64,000 bases of DNA, taken from NCBI RefSeq assembly GCF_001659605.2, contig NC_035171.2, forward strand, positions 27,383,825 through 27,447,824. Reading direction: 5' to 3'. A program made the position numbers and the translations under genes. Origin of the DNA: Manihot esculenta (Eukaryota; Streptophyta; Magnoliopsida; Malpighiales; Euphorbiaceae). Below are positions 11,330-20,870 of this stretch, one piece after another. A model generated the notes under the pieces. It searched no databases. It had not been told where the DNA came from and worked only from the letters and a program-made list of their open reading frames with translations. Within the stretch, counting starts at the first letter, position 1, and the number at the start of each line of letters is the position of its first letter.

Positions 11330-11831
11330 TAAATGTTAAATTGGTTGTGGTGTGGGTTAGATTGCCAAGATTGCCTCTACATTTGTATCACAAAAAAGTT
11401 ATAAGAGCGATTGATGGAGCGATTGGCATTATGATCAGAGTAGATTATAACACAAGTGACCTTCTTTGAGAAAAGTTTACGTGATTGGCTGTGAGCATTG
11501 TCTTTTAGAAGCCTCTATTATCTAAACTGTTATAACAAAAAAATGAAGGTTTCTACTTATAAAAAGCTTGATCATTAAGAATCCAAAAAGCGAAAGACTT
11601 GATCACAGAGTTTTAGAGCAGAAAACTTGACCATCAAGCCAGTTTGTCTATAGATAGACTTGCTAGAGTCCTTGTACATAATCTCTAGTCTAAGACAAAT
11701 GAACAACTCTCTCAACTCTCTCAATTGGAGATCCATTCTTAGTCCAATTAAAGTCTAATGTTTCTATTCCTTAATCCTACTATAAGCCTATTTCATTTTC
11801 ATGTTCTAAAATATTATTTAATTTAAGATAA
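11330..11831. other. Non-coding sequence after the 9714-11329 LTR
   Basis: About 500 bp with moderate GC and no open frame of note. If the preceding LTR is a 5' LTR this would be the leader of its element, but only a weak primer-site-like word (GCATTATGATCAGAG near 11425) is present. Confidence 0.3.
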
Positions 11832-12829
11832 ATTACATTTTAATTTTTAAACGTTTGTATAATTAACGGATTGGTAATACTTAACTATTTAAATTTTAAA
11901 ACTGTTCAAATTCGAGATTTTTCCGGACATCGTTAATAGTGCATAAAATTACTATCTTATCCTTGATTAAATTAATAGTAATTTAATTTAATTTAAATTC
12001 TAATCTAATTGCCCTTCCCCTCTCCCCTTGAATCTTCTCTCTCTCTCCATCTGATCTTGGAAAAAAAATGATTGTCGGCCGATGATCCTCTACACAGCAA
12101 TTGAAATACTATAATAGCAGTTCTCCTACAAGCACTTTTGGGTCTATCCTGCCGTCACCTTCTCTCTCGACTTCACCTCTTTCATGGAATTTTTTATGGG
12201 AATGCCATGATTATCGAAAGAGGAAGGATGCATATCAATGGCAATGTAAGCCCCAAAAAGGAAGGGCAGTACTATGACCATCGGAAGAGCTACTCATGGT
12301 CCAAGTTTTTGCTGTGAGAAATCTCTCTTGTAGTGAACTGCTACTGCAAAATCATAAAAGCTATAACAAAGCTTCAAATATTGGTGAGGCAAAGCCAAGA
12401 ACCCCTGGAGACTAACAATTGTAATTTTTATGCATAACAGTGCATAAGGAGCTTTAAACCCTTTCTTTGGGTTTCCAACGTCAGATGCTTCTTAGAAGAC
12501 GAAGAAGTTAAGATAATCTATCGCACAGCCAACTACAGTACCAATAACCTAGCTCATGAAAATCGTTCTTAGGGAAGTACAAGTCAGTTGAGCTATTTGA
12601 ATTCTTGAACTGATATCTGGAAAAAATAATTTCGCCAAGAAGGATTTGGTGAACGTTGATTTATACATGTGAAAGTAAAAAAAAAAAAGGGAATGTCTGT
12701 AATGCTGTAAAGGGTATTTTGAAATTTAAAATATTTATTTTCGATTTTAAAACTTAGAGATTTAAATTTTAAAAACGTAAAAATCAATCCGTTAATTATA
12801 TTAAAATTTAGAAACTAAAGTATACTGAT
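11832..12829. mobile_element. Mutator-like non-autonomous element, possible Pack-MULE
   Basis: About 42-bp terminal inverted repeats are visible: 11832-11873 (ATTACATTTTAATTTTTAAA...TATAATTAACGGATTG) and the complement of 12785-12829 (TATACTTTAGTTTCTAAATT...TATAATTAACGGATTG). The last 16 bases are identical and the outer part is about three-quarters identical. Long terminal repeats of this kind and the 'ctttagtttctaaa' outer motif are typical of plant MULEs. The interior from about 12060 to 12600 is markedly less AT-rich than its ends and contains no transposase, as expected if host sequence was captured. The 9-11 bp target duplication could not be identified. Confidence 0.55.
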
Positions 12830-13600
12830 CTATTGATGAAAATATGCGCACAATCACTGCAACACATTAAATCAACATACACTATGCTTAAAGATGACAC
12901 AAAATCACTGAGACTTCTAATACAATCTGTAATAATAAGTAAGAGTTAATCCCTTAACATAGCCATTATAATTTAATAATTTGTAAAAACTTTTTAAGTC
13001 TTAATTTAGATTACGCAATATATAAATAGTTAATCTTATAGTTTGGTTTGATAGCTAGGTGAAATTCCTTGAGTTACATAATAGGTAATTGGTTACTGGG
13101 AGATTTAATTTGTGTATCGTTAGGGAGATATGTGCTTTTCTTCCGCTCTTTAAAGTAGTCACTTTCTTCGTAGGATCCCCTCAAGTTAAGATTCTAAATC
13201 TCTATTAATGAGAAATTTTTTTATAGACTAAATCTATATTGATTCAAGGCATAAATATATATGTGATTTTATAATTGTTATGTGCACCCATTACAAATTT
13301 ATGCCTGGACTTCTATACGCCTACTCTAGGCAAGTTTTTTACTCTGTTAACATTGTTTATGTTGGATTACTTATTGTTCAATTCAGATTTTAATTACTTG
13401 GGTCTATATTGGGTCTAATATAGATATGATTTTAGCATTACTTTCAACTTTTTGGCATAAAGCAAAATTTGCACGGAATATTAGTTTCTAAGGCTGAAGG
13501 TGTATCGCCTTAAAGGTTGGTATGAATTTCTTATTAGACATAGTTACTTAGATACCTAATAGATCAAAGAATTTCTATTTTATAATATGAGCATTATGCA
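12830..13600. other. AT-rich intergenic DNA
   Basis: No recognisable gene or repeat. The right part (about 13440-13600) may already belong to the copia relic that follows, but no domain could be read in it. Confidence 0.35.
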
Positions 13601-15319
13601 CAGTATTTACAAAAGTATAAAGATAAGGTACAGTGTGCAAAATTTTAGACAAACAATTATAAAATTCAAATTCATTAAAACTTTTTCGATTTAATTTGTA
13701 CAAACCTTCTTCTTCCTTTCTTATGGCTACTAACTAGAGAGTCCTATATGAAGTAAAAATGAGAATGAAAAAATAACAAAATTTTATTATGCTTTATTAA
13801 TTTGCTAACAGATAATATATTATAATTAAAATTTAGAATATAGAGCACACTTCTCAAAACAATAGAATCAGATAAGCAAATTGTGCAAACATGTGTTACT
13901 CTAACTATATTCCCATTAGGAAAATGAACAAAAATATATTTTTGTAATTTAGATAGGCTGTTAGTCAAAAATTTATTTGGTGATATGTGGTCGGTAACAC
14001 CTGTGTCTAGAATCCTGATTAAATTATTATGTACCTTATTGGTTCAAGTATTAATAGAATAAAAGTTACTTGCAAAAACATAATTTAAGCTTTGAGTATT
14101 TGCTCCAATAGTTGTGGCTGTTAAGGCTACTTTTCCTTTCACCGGCCTTGAGAACTCCTATTAAAGATTACTTAAGGCTGTTCTAATATCATCGATTTTA
14201 GCGCCATCGTTTATTATATTAAGAGGACTATCCTCCTCAAACTCTAGATCTTTATTGACGGCCATCAGCTTCTGGCCAACATTTCTTTCTCTCTCCTGTT
14301 TAATAGGTTTCCCTCCAATCTTGATTTTATTTTTGAATCGATCAGGACATCCTATAAGCTTAAAACAATTATCCCTAACATGACCATCGATCCATGTTAC
14401 AATAATTACAATGCGCTTTTTTTGGATCATATCTTTTTTGTTTTCCCTTTTGTGATTGATTAAATAGCACCAAGAGTTCATTTAATTCAAGGTTCCTTTT
14501 ACTCAGAACCTCCTTTTGAGATTTGTGCTTCAGGGCCATAGAATATGCCCAGTTTATGAATGGCAGGGGGTTAAGAACCAAAACTTAATCTCTCACAGAA
14601 TCAAAATTTTTATTTAAACCCATCAAGGATTGCATGAGTCTATTCCTATTATTCATTTCATCAATGGCTTTAGACGCTCCACAAGAACATAGGGCTAAAA
14701 CTTCTATAGACCTTAACTCATCCCACAATCTTTTCAAACGGGTGAAGTAAAGAGAAACAGGTGAATTTTCTTAAGAGATGAGAGAAATCTGTTTATACAA
14801 TTCATATATTTGAGTGCTATTACTCTCTTTGAATCTCTTTGTAATCTCACACTACAAATCCCTTGAAGATGTTGTATATATGAAACCATCTATAAGGTCT
14901 TTCGAAATAAAGTTCAAAATCCAAAATGTGACCATATAGTCACATCTTTTCTATTTTTCAAAGAATTTATGGTCTTACTTAGCATCAGAATAGTGCCATA
15001 AAAAAGCCTAACTTCTGCTTGGCTCATAATGCTATTCTCATGGCTCTATCCCAAGACCTAAAGTTTCTACTCCTCATTAAAGAAGTTGAGATCGAAATCA
15101 TACCTGGATGGTCCGATGACTATAGGCAGATTGGATCGTCATTTACCATGTCCATTGTATGTTCTTTATCCTTTCCTGAACTAGACACCTCAGTTTCTGC
15201 TATGGGCATTGGATTGTCATTTCTTCATCTCCTTGCGTTGTAGCAAAATGGATTGAAAGAAGCAAAAGTCACACCCTTTACCGAAACTTAAGCCTAGAAA
15301 CTTGCCCGCTCTGATACCA
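13600..15319 (-). pseudogene. Old copia retrotransposon relic (Copia-2): gag to protease region
   Basis: On the minus strand an initiator-Met primer site (complement of GCTCTGATACCA at 15308-15319) is followed by a gag start region with SDHPGM and SWDRAMRIAL words (about 15120-15030). Then come the gag middle, a CCHC knuckle (CNYCNMD plus GHVRDNC in the next frame, about 14420-14370) and a post-protease segment with VHFPNG, RVTHV and YNILSVSKL (13968-13744). Frames are broken by stops and shifts. Integrase, reverse transcriptase and the left LTR are absent. It was later split in its 5' LTR by the younger copia element. Confidence 0.7.
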
Positions 15320-15406
15320 TGTAAAAAGAAAGAAAATAATTATACTCTTTGTATATTGATATTTTTTTTCTGTACAAGGACTATTTCTACTTGTCATCCA
15401 CGTGCA
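15320..15406 (-). repeat. Copia-2 5' LTR, part adjoining the primer site
   Basis: Begins with TGTAAAAAGAAAG immediately after the primer-site complement and runs to the GTGCA target duplication of the younger copia element. The LTR should continue at 30402 on the other side of the insertion. Its outer end was not identified, so the length of this LTR is unknown. Confidence 0.55.
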
Positions 15407-15825
15407 TGTAAACTGTGAAAAAAAATGTAAGGGATGCTGCAGATCTTAGGCTATGAAGATTCTGCCACCTTTTGAAGCTTCTGCTGTTTCTGGGAATTTT
15501 CTGCAGAATTTTGATGAAACAGAGGAAAGGAAATGGAACAGAGGAAAAGAAATTTATTCAGATTCCTTTTAAACCTTGACCGTGTATCTCCCTTACAATT
15601 TCATTGCCTTATTTATACTAAAACTAAAAACTGAAAAAACAAGTTTTAATCCGAGCATCACGCCACGTTACGTAACTGTCGGATTGAATGAAGATAAGTG
15701 CTGACTAATTCAGAAAACTAAAACATGCAGAAACAGAAACAGATTCGGAAATGTGCAACGTGGGTGCAACGTGGAAACTAGTAACAGCTGGCTTAACAAC
15801 CAGTATAACAAGCTTAATTTCTTCA
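15407..15825 (-). repeat. Copia-1 3' LTR
   Basis: 419 bp from TGTAAACTGTG to TTTCTTCA on the plus strand, the same as 29978-30396 base for base as far as I can read. On the coding strand it starts TGAAGAAATT and ends TTTACA. A TATA-like TATAAATA is at 15610-15617 (minus). The first three bases of the LTR also provide the polyprotein stop codon. Confidence 0.97.
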
Positions 15826-18343
15826 TTTTTCCCCCGTAAGCTTGTTCTTCACATCTTTGATTCCGATCATCATGTTCAGCTCGTCGATCTTGTCTCGGGA
15901 CAGTGGCTTTGTCAGAATATCAGCGAGTTGTGATTCAGTTTTTACATACTCGATTTCGACTTCTCCTCTTTGGACACACTCCCGAATGAAGTGAAACTTA
16001 ATATCTATGTGCTTGCTTCTGTTATGATGGACAGGATTCTTTGTGAGAGCAATTGCAGATTTATTTTCAACTCTTAACACGAACTTGTTTGTCTTCCAAC
16101 CGATCAATTCATGTAACAGCCTGCTAATCCATATGCCTTGACAAGCTCCTGCTGTCGCAGCAATATACTCGGCTTCACACGAGGATAAAGCTACGACTTT
16201 CTGCTTTTGAGAGATCCAGGTGATAGGACTTTGGCCGAGGAAGTAGATTACTCCTGTCGTACTTTTCCGATCATCCACATCTCCGGCTAAGTCACTGTCG
16301 CTATAACCTACTAGCTTGAATTCCTCCTCTTCTACCTTTTTGTATATGCACCCATGATGTAAGGTGCCTTTCACATAACGCAATATCTGTTTCACAGCTG
16401 CTAGATGTTTTGTTGTCGGTGCTTCCATGAAGCGACTTACAATTCCAACTGAATATGCAAGATCGGGTCGAGTGTTTACCAAATACCTCAGACTTCCAAT
16501 TGCACTCCTGTATAGTGTTGCATCTACTGGAGGACTTCCATCTGACTTGCTCAGCTTCACCCGTATATCCATTGGAACCCGACATGGCTTGCACTCAGCC
16601 AGGCCGAGCTTCTCGAGCATCTTCTCAGCATACCCTAACTGGTTAAGGGTGATGCTATACGGCTTTTGCTTGACTTCTATACCCAGGTAGTAGCTTAGCA
16701 TCCCAAGATCACTCATCTCGAAGATCTTTCTCATCTTGGCTTTGAAATTCTCCACACCTCTCGGCTTTGAGCCCATGATTATCAGATCATCTACGTACAC
16801 TCCCACAATCTGCACTTCATCTCCTTCGTGTTTCTTGTAGACTGCATGTTCGATCATACATCTTTGAAACCCCAGCTCTCGGAAACATTTGTCTAGCTTT
16901 ATATTCCATGCCCGAGGCGCCTGTTTAAGACCATACAGGGCCTTTCGTAGTTTCAGAACCTTTCCTTCCTCTCCTTGTTCAATGAATCCGTCTGGTTGTG
17001 ACACGTACACTTCTTCTTCTATCTCACCATTCAGGAACGCAGATTTGACATCCATATGATGTACTATCCATCCTTCTTGTGCGGCTACAGCAAGTAACAC
17101 TCTCACTGTCTCTAGTCTGGCTACAGGAGCAAAGACTTCTTCAAAGTCTATGCCCTGTTTCTGCACATACCCCTTCGCAACAAGTCTTGCTTTATATTTA
17201 ATGATCTCCCCTTCTGGATTCTTCTTTACTTTGAAGATCCATTTCAGACCAATAGCTCTCTGGTCCTTTGGGAGTTCTGCTAGTTCCCATGTTCCGTTTC
17301 TCCGGATAGCCTCCATTTCTTCTATCATTGCTTGTCGCCAATGTTCACTGCAGGCAGCTTCATGGTAAGATGCTGGTTCTTCAATTGACATCAGGTAAAG
17401 ACCATAGTCTTGATCGACCTCCACTGTGTTTTCATAAATTTCTTGAAGAGTCCTGAACCTCTTTGGTCCCTCTGAGCTGCTTTCTCCTGTCTCTGAATGT
17501 TCAGAGCCTGACCCGGCTATAGGTGATAAGGAAGCCGGCGTCAGATCCTGACCTCGGAGGTTTTTCTCTTCTTGCATTTGTGCTTCCTTGTATGTGATGA
17601 CAAGTGGTCCTTCTGTTGTGGAGTTTGATGTCGTCTGACCTTGCCATTTCCACTTCTCTTCTTCCTGAAACACAACATCCCGACTTACCACAATTCGGTT
17701 AGAATTTAGATTCAATAACCGATATGCTTTGGACCCTGGTTCATATCCCAATAAAACCAGCTTCATGCTTCTGTCATCCAATTTTCTCAAGTGTGGAGCT
17801 GTGTTCTTGGCATATGCAATGCAGCCAAAAACACGCATATGATGAACACTCGGAAGTCTTCCATGCCATGCTTGATACGGAGTCATGCCTTGGACACTTC
17901 TTGTGGGTGATCTGTTCAATATGTATACTGCAGTACGTGCAGCTTCTCCCCAATATGTAGCTGGCACTCCGGAGCTATTCAAGAGACACCTTATCATCTC
18001 CACTACAGTTTGGTTTCTTCGCTCTACTACTCCGTTTTGCTGTGGGGAATAAGGAGCAGTGAGCTGGCGTTTGATGCCGTGTAACTCGCAAAACTTGCTG
18101 AACTCATTTGATGTAAACTCGCCTCCTCTGTCTGTTCTAAACATTTTGAGTTTACATTCGGACTGGACTTCAATTTGAGCTTTTACTTTCTTGAAAACAC
18201 TAACAACCTCATCTTTGCTTTTGAGCATCTCAATCCACATATAACGACTGTAATCATCCACGAGCAAGAGGAAATACCTGTTTCCGCCGCATGTGGTAGG
18301 TGATATCGGTCCACACAGATCACCATGCATGAGCTCCAGAGGT
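15823..18343 (-). CDS. Copia-1 polyprotein, C-terminal part: integrase, reverse transcriptase, RNase H
   Basis: This open frame carries, in order, the integrase core (HGDLCGP with the first Asp, RTDRGGEF with the second, NGVVERRNQ with the Glu), a variable linker, and copia-type reverse transcriptase ([20 protein letters not shown], catalytic YVDDLII). RNase H follows ([21 protein letters not shown]), then a basic tail. All catalytic motifs are present and no internal stop is seen in about 840 codons. It has no own start: it is the continuation of the frame at 28246-29949, cut by the chromovirus. The ATG near 18330 is only an internal methionine. The TGA stop overlaps the first bases of the LTR. 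Confidence 0.93.
15826..15837 (-). other. Copia-1 polypurine tract
   Basis: On the coding strand the sequence just before the 3' LTR is ACGGGGGAAAAA, a purine run suited to plus-strand priming. It is also coding, because the polyprotein runs through it to the TGA in the LTR. Confidence 0.75.
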
Positions 18344-18348
18344 CTAGT
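18344..18348. repeat. CTAGT target-site duplication (left) of the Tekay insertion
   Basis: CTAGT at 18344-18348 is repeated at 28241-28245, exactly outside the TG...CA ends of the nested chromovirus. Removing the element and one copy restores the copia frame without loss. Confidence 0.97.
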
Positions 18349-18704
18349 TGTAATACCCGGCTAGACTCCGGTATCGGAATTCCCACCGTCCGGTGGAATT
18401 TGGGTGTCGGAAACCTCTAGAAGGGTAAAAGCATGTTTTTATAAAATGTTTTCACGTATTTTAATGTTTTAAGTATGATTTTAAATAAGTTTTTGCATGA
18501 AAATTCTTTAAGGAAAAACTCAGGTTCGGCCGCCGAAACTCACTTTCGGCCGCCGAACATGCATGGACTTTGGGAGGCACGTTAGGCCCCCGAAAGTCTA
18601 AGTGAGGGAAGTACAGGTTCGGCCGCCGAACCTCATGTTCGGCCGCCGAACATTGCATGGATGCGGAGGCACATTCGGCCCCCGAACGTGGCCTGGCCAG
18701 CCAC

Positions 18705-18712
18705 TATAAAAG
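18705..18712 (+). promoter_or_regulatory. LTR TATA box, Tekay-1
   Basis: TATAAAAG lies in a GC-rich setting between the first palindrome cluster and a pyrimidine-rich stretch. Transcription would be expected to start some 30 bp downstream (near 18735-18745), defining U3/R. The same box is at 26327-26334 in the 3' LTR and at 57822-57829 in the second Tekay copy. Confidence 0.7.
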
Positions 18713-19782
18713 GGTCCCCTTGGTCCGCACGGGCGAGCTTTTTCTCTCCCATTGTCGGCCCAGGGTGAGTCTCCACCGTTCCTCCCTCGATCTTGAGTGT
18801 TTCCTCTAGATCTTTCATGGTTTTAACAAGTTTAAAACTTTGTTTTGAAGATTTGTGAGCTTTGAACAAGTTTTGAGTGTTTGGAGGTTCAAAGAGCTTA
18901 ATCTCTCCATCTCCAAGCTAGGATCGCTTTCCTCTCGTTTCTTCAAGAGGTAAGGGTCGATCTTGAACCCTTTTTATGTTTTAAACGAGTTTTAAGTAAG
19001 ATCTATGGGTAGAATGCATGTTAGGGTTTATGTTAAACCTATGGGTTTTTGATGACCTTATGAACAATGTAGCTGGATTGTGTGTGAATGAAGTGTTGTA
19101 GATGGGGTATATGCATGTTTGAGACCCCTAGGAACTTGTATGTGTGTTTTGGTTGAGAAATATGCATGATCTATGGTTTTGGGAGGCAGGAGGTTCATTT
19201 GAACCAAGTTTCTGCCGTTTGGCAGAAACCAGGTTCGGCAGCCGAAGGGAGTTTCGGCCGCCGAACCCCTCTTGTGAAGGCAGCTTTCGGCTGCCGAAGG
19301 TGCCCCCGAAAAGAGACTTTCGTCTCTGTCTGGCACTTTCGGCCGCCGAAGGTGCCGCCGAACCTAGCTGAGTTTCGTCTCTGTCCAAGACTTTCGGCCG
19401 CCGAAGGTGCCGCCGAAGGTGCCCTGTTCAGCCATTTCATACATATTTTCTGTGATGTTTTCATGATGTTTTAGGGGGTTTTTGGGGGATATATTAGAGA
19501 TATGTTTATATATGTTTGGTCCCTCATTGGAGTCCACCTGTGTAGGTTCGGACCCGAGGAACCGAGGACCCCAGCAGTGAGTGAGCTGCTTCAGTGTCTG
19601 GTCAGAGCTAACCAGAGGTGAGTGGAAACAAGCTTAATGTTTTAAATCAAGCCATTTAATGTTTTGAGCATGTTTCATGCATCATGATGACATGTAATAG
19701 GCTGATTGCATTAGTTCACGAATATGTCGCATTGCATTTTATTTTGTGGTTGTGGGTGGATGCTGTATGATCCAATTAGTCC

Positions 19783-20006
19783 ACGAGACTTTATATATGT
19801 TATGACAGGAAGACCAGGACCCCATGCTACGGCCTGGCACGAGGCTTTATATATGATATGACAGGAAGACCAGGACCCCATGCTACGGCCTGGCACGAGG
19901 CTTTATATATGATATGACAGGAAGACCAGGACCCCATGCTACGGCCTGGCACGAGACTTTATGTATGTTATGACAGGAAGACCAGGACCCCATGCTACGG
20001 CCTGGC
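19783..20006 (+). repeat. 56-bp tandem repeat, four units, in Tekay-1 5' LTR
   Basis: Units start at 19783, 19839, 19895 and 19951 with ACGAG(A/G)CTTTAT and contain GAAGACCAGGACCCCATGCT. The right LTR has the same array at 27405-27628. The second Tekay copy has two units of a related longer repeat around 58985-59104. Confidence 0.93.
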
Positions 20007-20621
20007 ACGAGACTATGTGGGACTAATTGGTGACAGGTTCACCCTTGATGTGGATTGTCTGTGATATGATGCATTTCATGAAAGCATGAACTTTAATATA
20101 ATGTTTTTAGTTTCTGCTCACTGGGCTCTTAGCTCACCCCTCTCCCCTAACCCCAGGTTTGCAGGTACGGGAGTGATAGAGAAGAAAAGAAGAGAAAAGT
20201 CATATGTATGTAATAGCTAGAGTATGTGGACATGACAAATGATAAGAATGTAATGTAATTATGTTATTGAGGATAGAGTTGTGCTTGACCATGGTATATG
20301 TTAATCCCTTGGTATGTACATGATCTTGTGTTTTGATATTGATGTAAACCAACTCACCATATGATGTATAGCCCTTGAGGCTTTGATGAAATCCCACAGA
20401 GGGATTAATGTTTATGTATATGATGAATATAGTGCATGCACAGGTTGAGTTTGGTGAATGAAGAAAAAGAAAAGTTTTTAATTCTTATGTATGTTTGTTG
20501 ATCATGTATGGGATTAAACAGGAAAACAGGATGTATGTAGGCTTGCTACGGGTTCCGGCGGCCTTAAGCCGACCTGAATCCTAGCGCCGGTAGCGGTCCG
20601 GATTTCCGGGGCGTTACAGAG

Positions 20622-20634
20622 TGGTATCAAAGCC
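20622..20634 (+). other. Primer-binding site of Tekay-1
   Basis: TGGTATCAAAGCC, three bases after the 5' LTR, matches the complement of the 3' end of initiator-Met tRNA with one mismatch. The second Tekay copy has the exact TGGTATCAGAGCC at 59729-59741. Confidence 0.9.
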
Positions 20635-20870
20635 CTAGGTTCATATGGTCGGACCTAGAGTGTCGGGCTCATAGATGTTATAGAAGGTCAAGCACAATAG
20701 GCAACAATCATGTCCACTAGGATAGGATGTAGAGTCCTGTCTTGCTATGATTGTATGATATACCATGATGATATGCTATGTGTGTAATGTAGCTGTGAGG
20801 TTCATGCTTGCCGACATGAACCATTTAATGCTAATGTTTATGTGACGTTTACTGTTTCTCAGAAAACAGG

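Larger units (their letters stand above)
18349..20618 (+). repeat. Tekay-1 5' LTR
   Basis: 2,270 bp. It contains two clusters of a 13-base palindrome TTCGGCNGCCGAA (18526-18652 and 19231-19402), a TATAAAAG box at 18705-18712 and a fourfold 56-bp tandem repeat (19783-20006). Several small frames (for example 18461-18658, 19128-19474) are by-products of the palindromic GC-rich repeats and are not genes. Confidence 0.97.

Noticed and set aside
18461..19474. Several 60-100 codon frames in the Tekay LTRs (repeated at 26083-27096 and 57598-58715)
   Set aside because: They consist of translated copies of the palindrome TTCGGCNGCCGAA (reading as SAAE, FGG or RPPK runs) on both strands and in several frames. 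This is a composition effect, not a gene.
19783..20006. CRISPR-like direct repeats
   Set aside because: The 56-bp units (and the 48-, 68-, 82- and 291-bp ones) are tandem without unique spacers, in a plant genome, and have no cas genes.
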